Made by a program: the position numbers and the translations under genes
The notes under the pieces: model-generated
What the model was told of the DNA's origin: nothing
The model's input: the letters and a program-made list of their open reading frames with translations, nothing else
Databases searched by the model: none
Assembly: GCA_017390225.1 (NCBI GenBank)
Contig: JAFPCL010000124.1
Location: 1-5,648 of the forward strand
Direction of reading: 5' to 3'
From: Clostridia bacterium
GTDB lineage: Bacteria > Bacillota > Clostridia > CAKSNL01 > HGM11501
Length of the DNA stretch: 5,648 nt
Shown: piece after piece, positions 1 through 5,648 of the stretch
How the letters are laid out: each line of letters opens with the position of its first letter
Numbering within the stretch: position 1 is the stretch's first letter

Positions 1-71
1 ACCAAAAGAGCTTGCTCCACAATTTCAGGGCCAATTCCGTCGCCACGAATCACTGCAATGTTTTTTTGCAT
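1..71 (-). CDS. leuB: 3-isopropylmalate dehydrogenase, N-terminal fragment (window edge)
   Basis: Only the first 23 codons are in the window; the gene runs off the left edge. The visible residues, MQKNIAVIRGDGIGPEIVEQ and then ALL, match the nucleotide-binding N-terminus of the isopropylmalate/isocitrate dehydrogenase family. Known role: NAD-dependent oxidative decarboxylation of 3-isopropylmalate in the cytoplasm, the third step of the leucine branch. Two in-frame ATGs exist, at 77 and 71. I chose 71 because the AAAGG site at 81-85 lies 9 bases before it but only 3 bases before the ATG at 77. The ATG at 77 would overlap the leuD stop as TGATG. The family usually has Pro where this protein has Arg before GDGIG. 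The motif is shared with isocitrate and homoisocitrate dehydrogenases, so the leuB call rests on position directly after leuACD. Confidence 0.88.
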   Translation of the reverse strand, partial: MQKNIAVIRGDGIGPEIVEQALL

Positions 72-90
72 ATTCATCAACCTTTCTTTT
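72..90 (-). promoter_or_regulatory. leuB ribosome binding site inside the leuD 3' end
   Basis: AAAAGAAAGG (90-81) lies in the last codons of leuD (EKKG, stop). It is weaker than the sites before leuA, leuC and leuD. Its 9-base distance to the ATG at 71, against 3 bases to the ATG at 77, favours 71 as the leuB start. Confidence 0.75.
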
Positions 91-571
91 CTGCCGCAAT
101 AGATGCAAGAAGACCGCCCTTTTGAATGATATTTTGAACAAACGGCGGAAAGGGCTGTGCCTGATAGGTTTTTCCCGTGGTTTTGTTTTCAATGATGCCT
201 GTGTCGAAATTCACAAACACTTCATCCCCTGCTCCGATTTCCTCTGCCGCCTGCTCGCACTCTAAAATAGCCAATCCGATATTGATGGCGTTGCGATAGA
301 AAATGCGGGCAAAGCTTTTGGCAATCACGCATCCCGTGCCACAGGTCTTGATAACCAAGGGTGCGTGCTCTCGGGAAGAGCCGCATCCGAAATTCCAGCC
401 GGCAACCATCACGTCGCCTGCGCAAATTTTATCTACAAAACTTGTGTCAATATCTTCCATGCAGTGCTTGGAAAGTTCCTTGGCATCGGAGGTATTTAAA
501 TATCTTGCCGGGATAATGACGTCTGTGTCCACGTTATCTCCGTATTTAAAAGCTTTTCCTTGTGTGTTCAT
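77..571 (-). CDS. leuD: 3-isopropylmalate dehydratase small subunit
   Basis: This is the small (swivel-domain) subunit of isopropylmalate isomerase. It pairs with LeuC to convert 2-isopropylmalate to 3-isopropylmalate through a dehydrated intermediate in the cytoplasm. At 164 residues it has the normal length of the short, stand-alone LeuD type. Visible family signatures are DTDVIIPARYL near residues 15-25, the substrate-binding segment NFGCGSSREHAP at 60-71, and AKSFARIFYRNAINIGL at 84-100. The start is set by an AAGGAGG site 8 bases upstream, which lies inside the final codons of leuC. The start follows the leuC stop by 3 bases, and leuB begins within a few bases of the leuD stop. No damage or missing key residue is seen. 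The same fold serves homoaconitase-type small subunits, but the leuA-leuC context and the leucine T-box favour leucine synthesis. Confidence 0.97.
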   Translation of the reverse strand: MNTQGKAFKYGDNVDTDVIIPARYLNTSDAKELSKHCMEDIDTSFVDKICAGDVMVAGWNFGCGSSREHAPLVIKTCGTGCVIAKSFARIFYRNAINIGLAILECEQAAEEIGAGDEVFVNFDTGIIENKTTGKTYQAQPFPPFVQNIIQKGGLLASIAAEKKG

Positions 572-586
572 ATGTCAGCCCTCCTT
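572..586 (-). promoter_or_regulatory. leuD ribosome binding site inside the leuC 3' end
   Basis: AAGGAGG (586-580) is formed by the last Lys, Glu and Gly codons of leuC and lies 8 bases before the leuD ATG. The site is close to full complementarity with the 16S 3' end, which fits coupled and balanced synthesis of the two isomerase subunits. Confidence 0.9.
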
Positions 587-1834
587 GTATGGGGTAATAT
601 ATCCCGTAATGGCACTGGCAGCCGCCGTGGCAGGGCTTGCAAGATACACCTCACTGTCCACGTGCCCCATTCTACCCACAAAGTTGCGATTGGTGGTGGC
701 AATGCACTTTTCGCCTGCCGCCAAAATGCCCATATAGCCGCCCAGGCACGGACCACAGGTGGGGGTAGATACCACCGCACCGGCATCGATAAATGCCGTC
801 ACATAGCCCTTTTCCACACAATCACGGTAAATCTGCATTGTTGCCGGAATGATGATACAGCGTACACCGTCGGCGATTTTTTTGCCCTTTAAAACACGGT
901 ATGCCGTTTCCATATCCTCCATGCGTCCGTTGGTGCAACTGCCAATCACAACTTGATCGATTTTAATGTGTGTTAAAGTATCTGCCGACTTTGTGTTCTC
1001 CGGCAGATGCGGACAGCTGACGGTGGGCACAATTTCGGACAAATTTATCTCGTAGGTTTTCTCATATACAGCATCTTCGTCGGCTTCATAAATGACAGGC
1101 TCACGTTCGCATCTGTCTTTCATATAAGCAATCGTCACTTCATCCACGGGGAAAATGCCGTTTTTCGCACCGGCTTCAATTGCCATATTGCAGATGCAAA
1201 GGCGGTCATCCATCGAAAGAGAATGCACACCCTCCCCCGTAAACTCCATGCTTTGATACAAAGCACCGTCCACGCCGATTTTGCCGATAATCGATAAAAT
1301 CACGTCTTTACCACTGCAATTCGGTGCTAATTTTCCTGTCAGCACAAACTTTAGTGCCGACGGCACTTTAAACCATGCCGTGCCCGTTGCCATGCCTGCC
1401 GCCATATCGGTACTGCCGACACCGGTGGAGAATGCTCCCAATGCACCATAGGTGCAAGTGTGGCTATCAGCACCGATAATGCAATCACCTGCCGTGACAA
1501 CCCCTTGTTCGGGAAGAAGCGCGTGTTCGATGCCCATTTTGCCCACGTCATAGAAATGGCTCACGCCGTGGCAACCGGCAAAGCACCTACACTGCTTGGA
1601 CTGCTCTGCCGCTTTAATATCTTTATTGGGCACAAAGTGATCCAGCACAATCGCCACTTTGTCTTTATCAAAAACTTCCGTAAATCCTACCTTTTCAAAC
1701 TCGTTGATGGCAACGGGCGTTGTGATGTCGTTTCCCAAAACCATATCCAGCTTGGCGCTGATGAGCTGACCGGGAACAACGGACTCAAGTCCTGCATGTG
1801 CCGCCAAAATTTTTTGGCTCATCGTCATGCCCAT
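575..1834 (-). CDS. leuC: 3-isopropylmalate dehydratase large subunit
   Basis: This is the catalytic [4Fe-4S] subunit of isopropylmalate isomerase, an aconitase-superfamily enzyme that works with LeuD. The 419 residues match the short LeuC type found in many clostridia and archaea rather than the roughly 465-residue enterobacterial form. The three expected cluster ligands are present: Cys300 in IGSCTNGR, and Cys360 and Cys363 in TPTCGPCLGG. Other signatures are GADSHTCTYGALGAFSTGVG at 121-140 and NFVGRMG at 384-390. The ATG at 1834 is preferred over those at 1828 and 1822 because an AAGGAG site ends 9 bases before it. The gene starts 3 bases after the leuA stop and ends 3 bases before leuD, so it lies in the same transcript. 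A cysteine-rich patch, CRCFAGC at 82-88, is separate from the cluster ligands. Confidence 0.97.
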   Translation of the reverse strand: MGMTMSQKILAAHAGLESVVPGQLISAKLDMVLGNDITTPVAINEFEKVGFTEVFDKDKVAIVLDHFVPNKDIKAAEQSKQCRCFAGCHGVSHFYDVGKMGIEHALLPEQGVVTAGDCIIGADSHTCTYGALGAFSTGVGSTDMAAGMATGTAWFKVPSALKFVLTGKLAPNCSGKDVILSIIGKIGVDGALYQSMEFTGEGVHSLSMDDRLCICNMAIEAGAKNGIFPVDEVTIAYMKDRCEREPVIYEADEDAVYEKTYEINLSEIVPTVSCPHLPENTKSADTLTHIKIDQVVIGSCTNGRMEDMETAYRVLKGKKIADGVRCIIIPATMQIYRDCVEKGYVTAFIDAGAVVSTPTCGPCLGGYMGILAAGEKCIATTNRNFVGRMGHVDSEVYLASPATAAASAITGYITPYKEG

Positions 1835-1849
1835 GTCTTACATCTCCTT
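1835..1849 (-). promoter_or_regulatory. leuC ribosome binding site inside the leuA 3' end
   Basis: AAGGAG (1849-1844) is formed by the Lys and Glu codons near the end of leuA (NKEM, stop) and lies 9 bases before the leuC ATG at 1834. It decides between three nearby ATGs and suggests translational coupling of leuC to leuA. Confidence 0.88.
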
Positions 1850-3511
1850 ATTCATATTATTGAAAGCACACAAAAGTGCATCCGCACCGGCGTGCAAAAT
1901 ATCCGTGTGGGTGCCAACACCCCAGAACAATTTTTTCTTTTTATCATCCATAATGCCGATATATGCCGCCGCCACACTCTCAGAGCCTTTGCCCTGCATA
2001 CTGTGTTCGGTGTATACCTGCAAATCGTAGCTTTTGCCCGTGTATGCCATAAGCGCGTTGCTGATAGCGTTCAACGAACCGTTGCCGCGGGTGCAAACCA
2101 TCGTTTCCTCATTGCCTTGACGGAACAAAATTTCTGCTTCCACGAAATCGCCTTTGCGGGAAACATCCATGGATACAATCGTAATGGGAGAATGATGAAT
2201 AAAATAATTGTCTTTGAAGATTTCCAGCACATCGGCGGCTTTAAGCTCCTTGTGCTCGTGGTCGGAAATACTCTTGCAAAGATAGCTGAAATCCTCCCGC
2301 ATCTTCGGCGGCAGAATATAGCCGTAGGTCTGCTCCAGCACGTAAGCAATCCCGCCCTTGCCGCTTTGAGAATTCACGCGAATGACATCGGCATCGTAGG
2401 TGCGGCTGATATCTTGCGGATCGATGGGAATATAAGGCACCGTCCAGCGCAGGTCGCCCTTTTCTTCCCTGTATTTCATGCCCTTGGCGATAGCATCCTG
2501 ATGACTGCCGGAGAATGCGGCAAACACCAGTGCACCGGCATAAGGGCTTCTTTCATAGACCTGCATCCGTGTGCATTTTTCGTATACCTCCACCAAATGC
2601 GGCATATTCGAAAAATTCAATTTCGGATCTACGCCGTGGGAATACAAATTCATGGCAAGGGTGATGATATCCACGTTGCCCGTGCGCTCTCCGTTGCCGA
2701 ACAGTGTGCCCTCCACACGGTCGGCACCGGCTAAAAGTGCCAGCTCCGTGTCGGCAACACCGGTGCCGCGGTCGTTGTGCGGATGCACCGAAAGTGTTAC
2801 ATATTCACGATACTTCAAATTCTCGCTCATATATTCCACTTGCGAAGCATACACGTGCGGCATACTCATTTCCACCGTAACCGGCAGATTGATAATCACA
2901 TTGTTGTCTTCCGACGGCTGCAAAACATCCAAAACCGCATTGCAAACCTCCAAGGCGTACTCCGGCTCTGTGCCCGTGAAGCTTTCGGGCGAATATTCAA
3001 AGCGGAAATTGCCTTCGTATTCTTTGGACAGCCGCTTGACCAGCTTTGCCCCTTCGATGGCAATTTCTTTGATTTCTTCCTTCGTCTTTTTAAAGACCTG
3101 CTCTCTTTGGGCAACGCTGACGGAATTATAAAAATGAATAATGGCGTGCTTTGCGCCGCGGCAAGCTTCAAAAGTCTTTCTTATAATATGCTCCCGACAT
3201 TGGGTTAAAACCTGCACACTCACATCATCGGGAATCATATTTTGGTCAATCAGTGCGCGCAAGAAGTCATACTCCGTTTCCGAAGCCGCAGGAAAGCCGA
3301 CTTCGATTTCCTTGAATCCCACTTCCAAAAGCAGTCGGAAAAACTCCAGCTTTTCTTCCAAGCTCATGGGGATCACCAAGCTTTGGTTGCCATCGCGCAT
3401 ATCCACACTGCACCATACGGGGGCTTTTTCCACATGGTCTTTTTCCACCCATTTGGTATACGTTCCCGGTGCCGGAAAATATCCGATTCCGTATTTTTTG
3501 TTGTTCATCAT
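1838..3511 (-). CDS. leuA: 2-isopropylmalate synthase (yeast/actinobacterial LeuA type)
   Basis: It catalyses the committed step of leucine synthesis, condensing acetyl-CoA with 2-oxoisovalerate to 2-isopropylmalate. The 557 residues contain a TIM-barrel catalytic domain (about 25-330), a linker region and a C-terminal LeuA regulatory domain (about 430-557). The start of the barrel, APVWCSVDMRDGNQSL at 30-45, resembles the longer LeuA class that includes the yeast and Mycobacterium enzymes. Likely divalent-metal ligands are Asp40, His243 and His245 in HPHNDRGTG, and Asn279 in GNGERTGN. Their spacing fits the Mycobacterium enzyme as I recall it. The ATG at 3511 follows AAAAGGAGG by 7 bases; ATG 3508 is an alternative. 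The open frame extends upstream to 3607 but would then begin within the T-box sequence and cover the terminator. Leucine feedback is inferred from the C-terminal domain. Citramalate or homocitrate synthase is less likely given leuCDB and the leucine T-box. Confidence 0.96.
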   Translation of the reverse strand: MMNNKKYGIGYFPAPGTYTKWVEKDHVEKAPVWCSVDMRDGNQSLVIPMSLEEKLEFFRLLLEVGFKEIEVGFPAASETEYDFLRALIDQNMIPDDVSVQVLTQCREHIIRKTFEACRGAKHAIIHFYNSVSVAQREQVFKKTKEEIKEIAIEGAKLVKRLSKEYEGNFRFEYSPESFTGTEPEYALEVCNAVLDVLQPSEDNNVIINLPVTVEMSMPHVYASQVEYMSENLKYREYVTLSVHPHNDRGTGVADTELALLAGADRVEGTLFGNGERTGNVDIITLAMNLYSHGVDPKLNFSNMPHLVEVYEKCTRMQVYERSPYAGALVFAAFSGSHQDAIAKGMKYREEKGDLRWTVPYIPIDPQDISRTYDADVIRVNSQSGKGGIAYVLEQTYGYILPPKMREDFSYLCKSISDHEHKELKAADVLEIFKDNYFIHHSPITIVSMDVSRKGDFVEAEILFRQGNEETMVCTRGNGSLNAISNALMAYTGKSYDLQVYTEHSMQGKGSESVAAAYIGIMDDKKKKLFWGVGTHTDILHAGADALLCAFNNMNKEM

Positions 3512-3527
3512 AACAATACCTCCTTTT
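3512..3527 (-). promoter_or_regulatory. leuA ribosome binding site
   Basis: AAAAGGAGG at 3527-3519 is a near-complete Shine-Dalgarno site 7 bases before the ATG at 3511. It fixes the leuA start downstream of the terminator and argues against the longer open frame that reaches 3607. Confidence 0.92.
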
Positions 3528-3540
3528 GGCGGACAGATGA

Positions 3541-3582
3541 ACAAAAATGCCCGCCCCAAAATATAAATTTTGAGACGGGCAT
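3541..3582 (-). terminator. T-box regulated intrinsic terminator
   Basis: In the minus-strand transcript the 16-base arms at 3582-3567 and 3562-3547 pair along their whole length, with two G-U wobbles, around a four-base UUAU loop. A run of U residues follows (3547-3543). The 5' arm carries the CUCAAA segment that the antiterminator would capture. With charged tRNA-Leu this hairpin should stop transcription before leuA. It lies 30 bases before the leuA start and ends before the Shine-Dalgarno site, so it acts on transcription rather than by hiding the ribosome site. Confidence 0.95.
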
Positions 3583-3608
3583 AAATTATGCTCGCGGTAC
3601 CACTCAAA
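3569..3608 (-). promoter_or_regulatory. T-box antiterminator helix
   Basis: UUUGAG (3608-3603) can pair with CUCAAA (3574-3569). The UGGU bulge that binds the tRNA acceptor end directly follows the 5' strand. CUCAAA is also part of the 5' arm of the terminator hairpin, so the two structures exclude each other. This is the expected switch for transcriptional control by uncharged tRNA. Confidence 0.85.
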
Positions 3609-3829
3609 TTGCGCCGAAATTCGACACCCCTTTAGGATCTAACAATCCCTATGCACTAACGTAGCCTACACGGATGGCACTACTTTTATCATTTTGCACC
3701 ACCGGCTCGGAAGCCAGAGCCGCAATAACCTCCACTATCGGCTCACACCAACCGCCGACTCTCTCGAGCTTCCGTTACAGGGCATTCTTCGTCATAGCCT
3801 TTATATCGCAAATATTTAGTTGCAAAGTC

Positions 3830-3858
3830 ATTATAACACTATCTTTTTTTCTTGTCAA
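3830..3858 (-). promoter_or_regulatory. Vegetative sigma promoter for the leu operon
   Basis: A perfect TTGACA (-35, 3853-3858) and a perfect TATAAT (-10, 3830-3835) are separated by exactly 17 bases on the minus strand. The spacer is A-rich in its upstream part. Transcription would begin near 3823, just before the T-box leader. The -35 box lies only 7 bases beyond the stop codon of the MFS gene. A full-consensus promoter implies strong initiation, with control left to the T-box downstream. Confidence 0.93.
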
Positions 3859-3865
3859 GATAAAA

Positions 3866-5104
3866 TCATGCATTTTCTGTGTTTTTATTTTCCCCCTTCC
3901 AAAGTGCCAACGTCACGGGAATGCCAACGAGCGGAAACAGCATACCCACCAAGATCCCGAGCTTCATGCCCAATTGTTCCGGCATAATGCTCATGCTTTG
4001 CGCAAAAGCCACAAGGCTGTCATTTGCCATGGCAAAGTCCGTCACAACGCCCACCAACTGCGGGCCGACGGAAGCCCCAAAGTCACCGCCTGCCGCCATC
4101 AGAGCAAAGATGACCACGCCGCCTTGGGGGAATCTGTCGGATGCGACAATCAGGCTTCCCGGCCAAAGCATCGACACGCAAAAACCTGTAAACGCACAGG
4201 CAAAAAGCCCGAGCACAGGAAAGGGCGAAACAGCGGCAAGCAAGTAGCACAATGTCGCACCACACATGCATAAAAACAACACTTTAGTAATATTCTTTCC
4301 GATTTTGGCATAGAGAGTTCGCCCCGTACCAAGCATAACGGAGAAAAGCGCAACGCCCAAAATATCGCCCCAGACCTTCGGAATCTCCAATGCTCTTTCC
4401 AGATAGCCCGAACACCACTGTGCCATAGTCACTTCACTTGCGCCACCTAAAAAGATTGCCGCCACACAAAGCCAGAGCCCCGGATTTTTAAAGAGAGATA
4501 ACACGCCCGAGGTTTTTTCCGGTGCGTCCATATCGGGGATTTTTGTGCCATGAAACAGCACAAATGCCGAGATTGGAATCAGCATTAAAATCATCGCAAG
4601 ATACTGCCAGTTCTCGCTTCCGAATGCCAACAGGAACAGTGTTGCAAACAGTGCAACACCCACAACACCCCAAGCATAAATCGAATGAAGCTTGCTCATT
4701 TCACGGTCGGGATCATCGGCAGGAAGCGCCGCAATTATGGGGCTGATCCACACCTCCGCCAACCCACTGGCGGCAGAGAACAAAATTGTGCCCAAGACAA
4801 GACCTATATACACATGATGCGGAAAAATCCACGGTGCTGCAGAAAAGACCAAAAGCCCTGCCGCACCGATGATCGGCATGGTTTTAATCACCTTCGGGAT
4901 ATTGAACTTATGGGAAAAGAAAGAAAAGATAAGATCCACGCCCAATTGTGTACAGAAATTAATCAGCACCAAAAGTCCCAACAAGGAATAAGATATGCCG
5001 TACATAGAGCGGAACGTTAAAAACAGAAGCGGCGATAAATTCCCCACCACCGCCATGGTGATATTAGACATGTAGCAAGCTTTTTTCAAGCGATTCGTTT
5101 TCAT
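3866..5104 (-). CDS. MFS transporter, substrate unknown
   Basis: This is a 412-residue integral membrane protein with about twelve hydrophobic segments (roughly 14-32, 38-62, 75-93, 97-125, 141-163, 166-186, 207-228, 245-262, 272-293, 297-320, 328-357 and 379-402). Length and layout fit a major facilitator superfamily transporter. A charged loop around residues 187-206 separates the two six-helix halves. The segment GGASEVTMAQWCSGYLERAL (220-239), an acidic residue in the first helix of the second half followed by a Trp-containing stretch, recalls sugar/fucose-permease-like MFS members, but this is only a resemblance. The ATG at 5104 follows AAAGGA by 9 bases. It starts 32 bases after the AEC permease stop with no terminator between, so the two are probably co-transcribed. 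Its stop codon lies 7 bases before the leu promoter. I do not assign a substrate; amino acid or organic acid transport linked to leucine would be a guess. Confidence 0.9.
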   Translation of the reverse strand: MKTNRLKKACYMSNITMAVVGNLSPLLFLTFRSMYGISYSLLGLLVLINFCTQLGVDLIFSFFSHKFNIPKVIKTMPIIGAAGLLVFSAAPWIFPHHVYIGLVLGTILFSAASGLAEVWISPIIAALPADDPDREMSKLHSIYAWGVVGVALFATLFLLAFGSENWQYLAMILMLIPISAFVLFHGTKIPDMDAPEKTSGVLSLFKNPGLWLCVAAIFLGGASEVTMAQWCSGYLERALEIPKVWGDILGVALFSVMLGTGRTLYAKIGKNITKVLFLCMCGATLCYLLAAVSPFPVLGLFACAFTGFCVSMLWPGSLIVASDRFPQGGVVIFALMAAGGDFGASVGPQLVGVVTDFAMANDSLVAFAQSMSIMPEQLGMKLGILVGMLFPLVGIPVTLALWKGENKNTENA

Positions 5105-5136
5105 TGTGAAAAATCCTTTCTTTCTTCAAGACTACT
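5105..5136 (-). promoter_or_regulatory. AEC-MFS intergenic gap with MFS ribosome binding site
   Basis: The 32 bases between the AEC stop and the MFS start hold AAAGGA (5119-5114), 9 bases before the ATG. They show no hairpin with a U-run and no promoter that I can recognise. This supports one transcript for both transporter genes. Confidence 0.7.
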
Positions 5137-5648
5137 TTATAAACCAAGCATAAAAATCAGTGGAATGGTGATACATCCCAAAAGATGCGACACCACCGCC
5201 ATGCCGGCGGCAAGTGACGTGTCTTTTCCGTATGCTCCGGGCACGACAACAGTATTCATTCCCAAGGGCATGGCAAGGGCGCAAAGACCGCAAGCATATA
5301 CGACCCCATCCATTGGCACGATTTTTGACAAAGCAATAAACAGCCCCGGGATGACCAAAAGCCGCAAAATCGATGCCGTGTAAATTTTACCGCTGGTGAA
5401 AGTCTTTTTCAATGAAATTTCTGCCACGGTCACACCGGTGAGAATCATGGCAACCGGCGACATACAAGAGCCCGACACGGTCACAACGGACAAAAGCCAT
5501 TTTGGCACAGAAAAGCCCGAAAGACCGATGATCATACCAATCAGCATACCGATGAACATAGGATTTACAAATGCCTTCAAGCGGTCTTTTAATACTTGCT
5601 TGTCACCACTGCCGCCAATCAGCAGTACCGGCACACCCCACAGATAGA
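5137..5648 (-). CDS. AEC-family permease, C-terminal half (window edge)
   Basis: The last 169 residues of a membrane protein are visible; the frame is open to the right edge, so the start lies outside. Five hydrophobic segments can be seen. They include a Gly-rich one (FVNPMFIGMLIGMIIGLSGF), SGSCMSPVAMILTGVTVAEI, and the pair ALAMPLGMNTVVVPGAYG and LAAGMAVVSHLLGCITIPLI near the C-terminus. This arrangement matches the auxin efflux carrier (AEC, TC 2.A.69) family, whose members have about 310 residues and ten helices in two five-helix repeats, so this fragment would be the second repeat. Bacterial members of known function move organic acids such as malate or malonate, but the substrate here is unknown. 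A GTG at 5634 begins a shorter frame, but it sits mid-sequence and the upstream codons continue the family pattern, so it is not the start. Confidence 0.87.
   Translation of the reverse strand, partial: YLWGVPVLLIGGSGDKQVLKDRLKAFVNPMFIGMLIGMIIGLSGFSVPKWLLSVVTVSGSCMSPVAMILTGVTVAEISLKKTFTSGKIYTASILRLLVIPGLFIALSKIVPMDGVVYACGLCALAMPLGMNTVVVPGAYGKDTSLAAGMAVVSHLLGCITIPLIFMLGL

Larger units (their letters stand above)
3541..3823 (-). promoter_or_regulatory. T-box riboswitch leader, leucine-specific
   Basis: This is a tRNA-sensing leader in the 5' UTR of leuA. Stem I (about 3799-3704) closes with GGCU/AGCC. A kink-turn-like UGA/GA step and a GAAG/CUUC helix follow, then the distal AGAGAG bulge (3764-3759) and a UCGGC/GCCGA hairpin carrying GGUUGGUG in its loop (3753-3746). 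The specifier lies just 5' of CUUC in GGCUCUGG, where CUC (3719-3717) and CUG (3717-3715), both leucine codons, overlap. A possible stem II starts at 3703. An F-box-like ACGUUA lies at 3662-3657, and a stem III hairpin at 3627-3611. The conserved T-box GAGUGGUACCGCG is at 3605-3593, followed by the terminator. Known mechanism: uncharged tRNA pairs with the specifier and with the UGGN bulge, stabilising the antiterminator. UGGU fits discriminator base A, as expected for bacterial tRNA-Leu. The leader is about 310 bases, a usual T-box length. The fold was worked out by eye. Confidence 0.95.

Noticed and set aside
1460..2734. Long plus-strand open frame of 424 codons opposite leuA and leuC
   Set aside because: Its translation is rich in His, Arg and Ile with no family resemblance, it spans two well-recognised genes on the other strand, and it has no credible ribosome site. 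It is a codon-bias shadow.
3512..3607. N-terminal extension of leuA by 32 codons
   Set aside because: The extension would start within the T-box sequence and read through the terminator hairpin. The near-perfect Shine-Dalgarno site at 3527-3519 sets the start at 3511.
3512..3823. A leucine-rich leader peptide (attenuation) upstream of leuA
   Set aside because: No short frame with a run of Leu codons and a ribosome site is seen, and the T-box explains the leader fully.
3674..4273. Plus-strand open frame of 199 codons across the leader and the MFS 3' end
   Set aside because: It runs antisense to the riboswitch and to the transporter, has low-complexity basic composition and shows no domain.
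5137..5634. A complete small membrane protein starting at GTG 5634
   Set aside because: Codons upstream of 5634 stay in frame to the window edge and the visible part matches only the second half of an AEC permease, so it is a truncated view of a longer gene.
1..5648. A new defence, mobile or other undescribed system
   Set aside because: All genes fall into known families with a coherent leucine operon. I found no repeats, inverted-repeat ends, integrase or transposase, phage genes or unexplained structured region.

Overview
The window reads as ordinary chromosomal DNA from a Gram-positive anaerobe, most likely in the Clostridia. The grounds are a full T-box leader, a consensus vegetative promoter, strong purine-rich Shine-Dalgarno sites and protein sequences that look clostridial. 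I cannot name a genus. All recognisable genes lie on the minus strand, so transcription runs from high to low coordinates.

Layout in transcription order. At 5648-5137 is the C-terminal half of an AEC-family permease, cut by the window edge. After 32 bases comes a complete 12-helix MFS transporter (5104-3866). These two are probably co-transcribed, and their substrates cannot be read from the sequence. Only 7 bases past the MFS stop codon begins a perfect -35/-10 promoter (3858-3830), followed by a leader of about 310 bases that is a leucine-type T-box riboswitch with a strong intrinsic terminator (3582-3541). Next come leuA (3511-1838), leuC (1834-575), leuD (571-77) and the first 23 codons of leuB (71-1).

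Together leuA, leuC/leuD and leuB cover the leucine-specific branch. 2-Isopropylmalate synthase condenses 2-oxoisovalerate with acetyl-CoA, the LeuCD isomerase converts 2- to 3-isopropylmalate, and LeuB oxidises this to the precursor of 2-oxoisocaproate. The T-box should allow read-through when uncharged tRNA-Leu accumulates. LeuA also keeps a C-terminal regulatory domain, so feedback by leucine at the enzyme level is likely too. The leu genes are separated by 3 to 5 bases, and each downstream Shine-Dalgarno site is written into the last codons of the gene before it, a layout suited to translational coupling.

I see no mobile element, CRISPR array, tRNA, rRNA or repeat family, and nothing I would call an undescribed system. 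The points most worth a second look are the T-box details (an ambiguous CUC/CUG specifier), the missing terminator between the transporter pair and the leu promoter, and the transporter pair itself.
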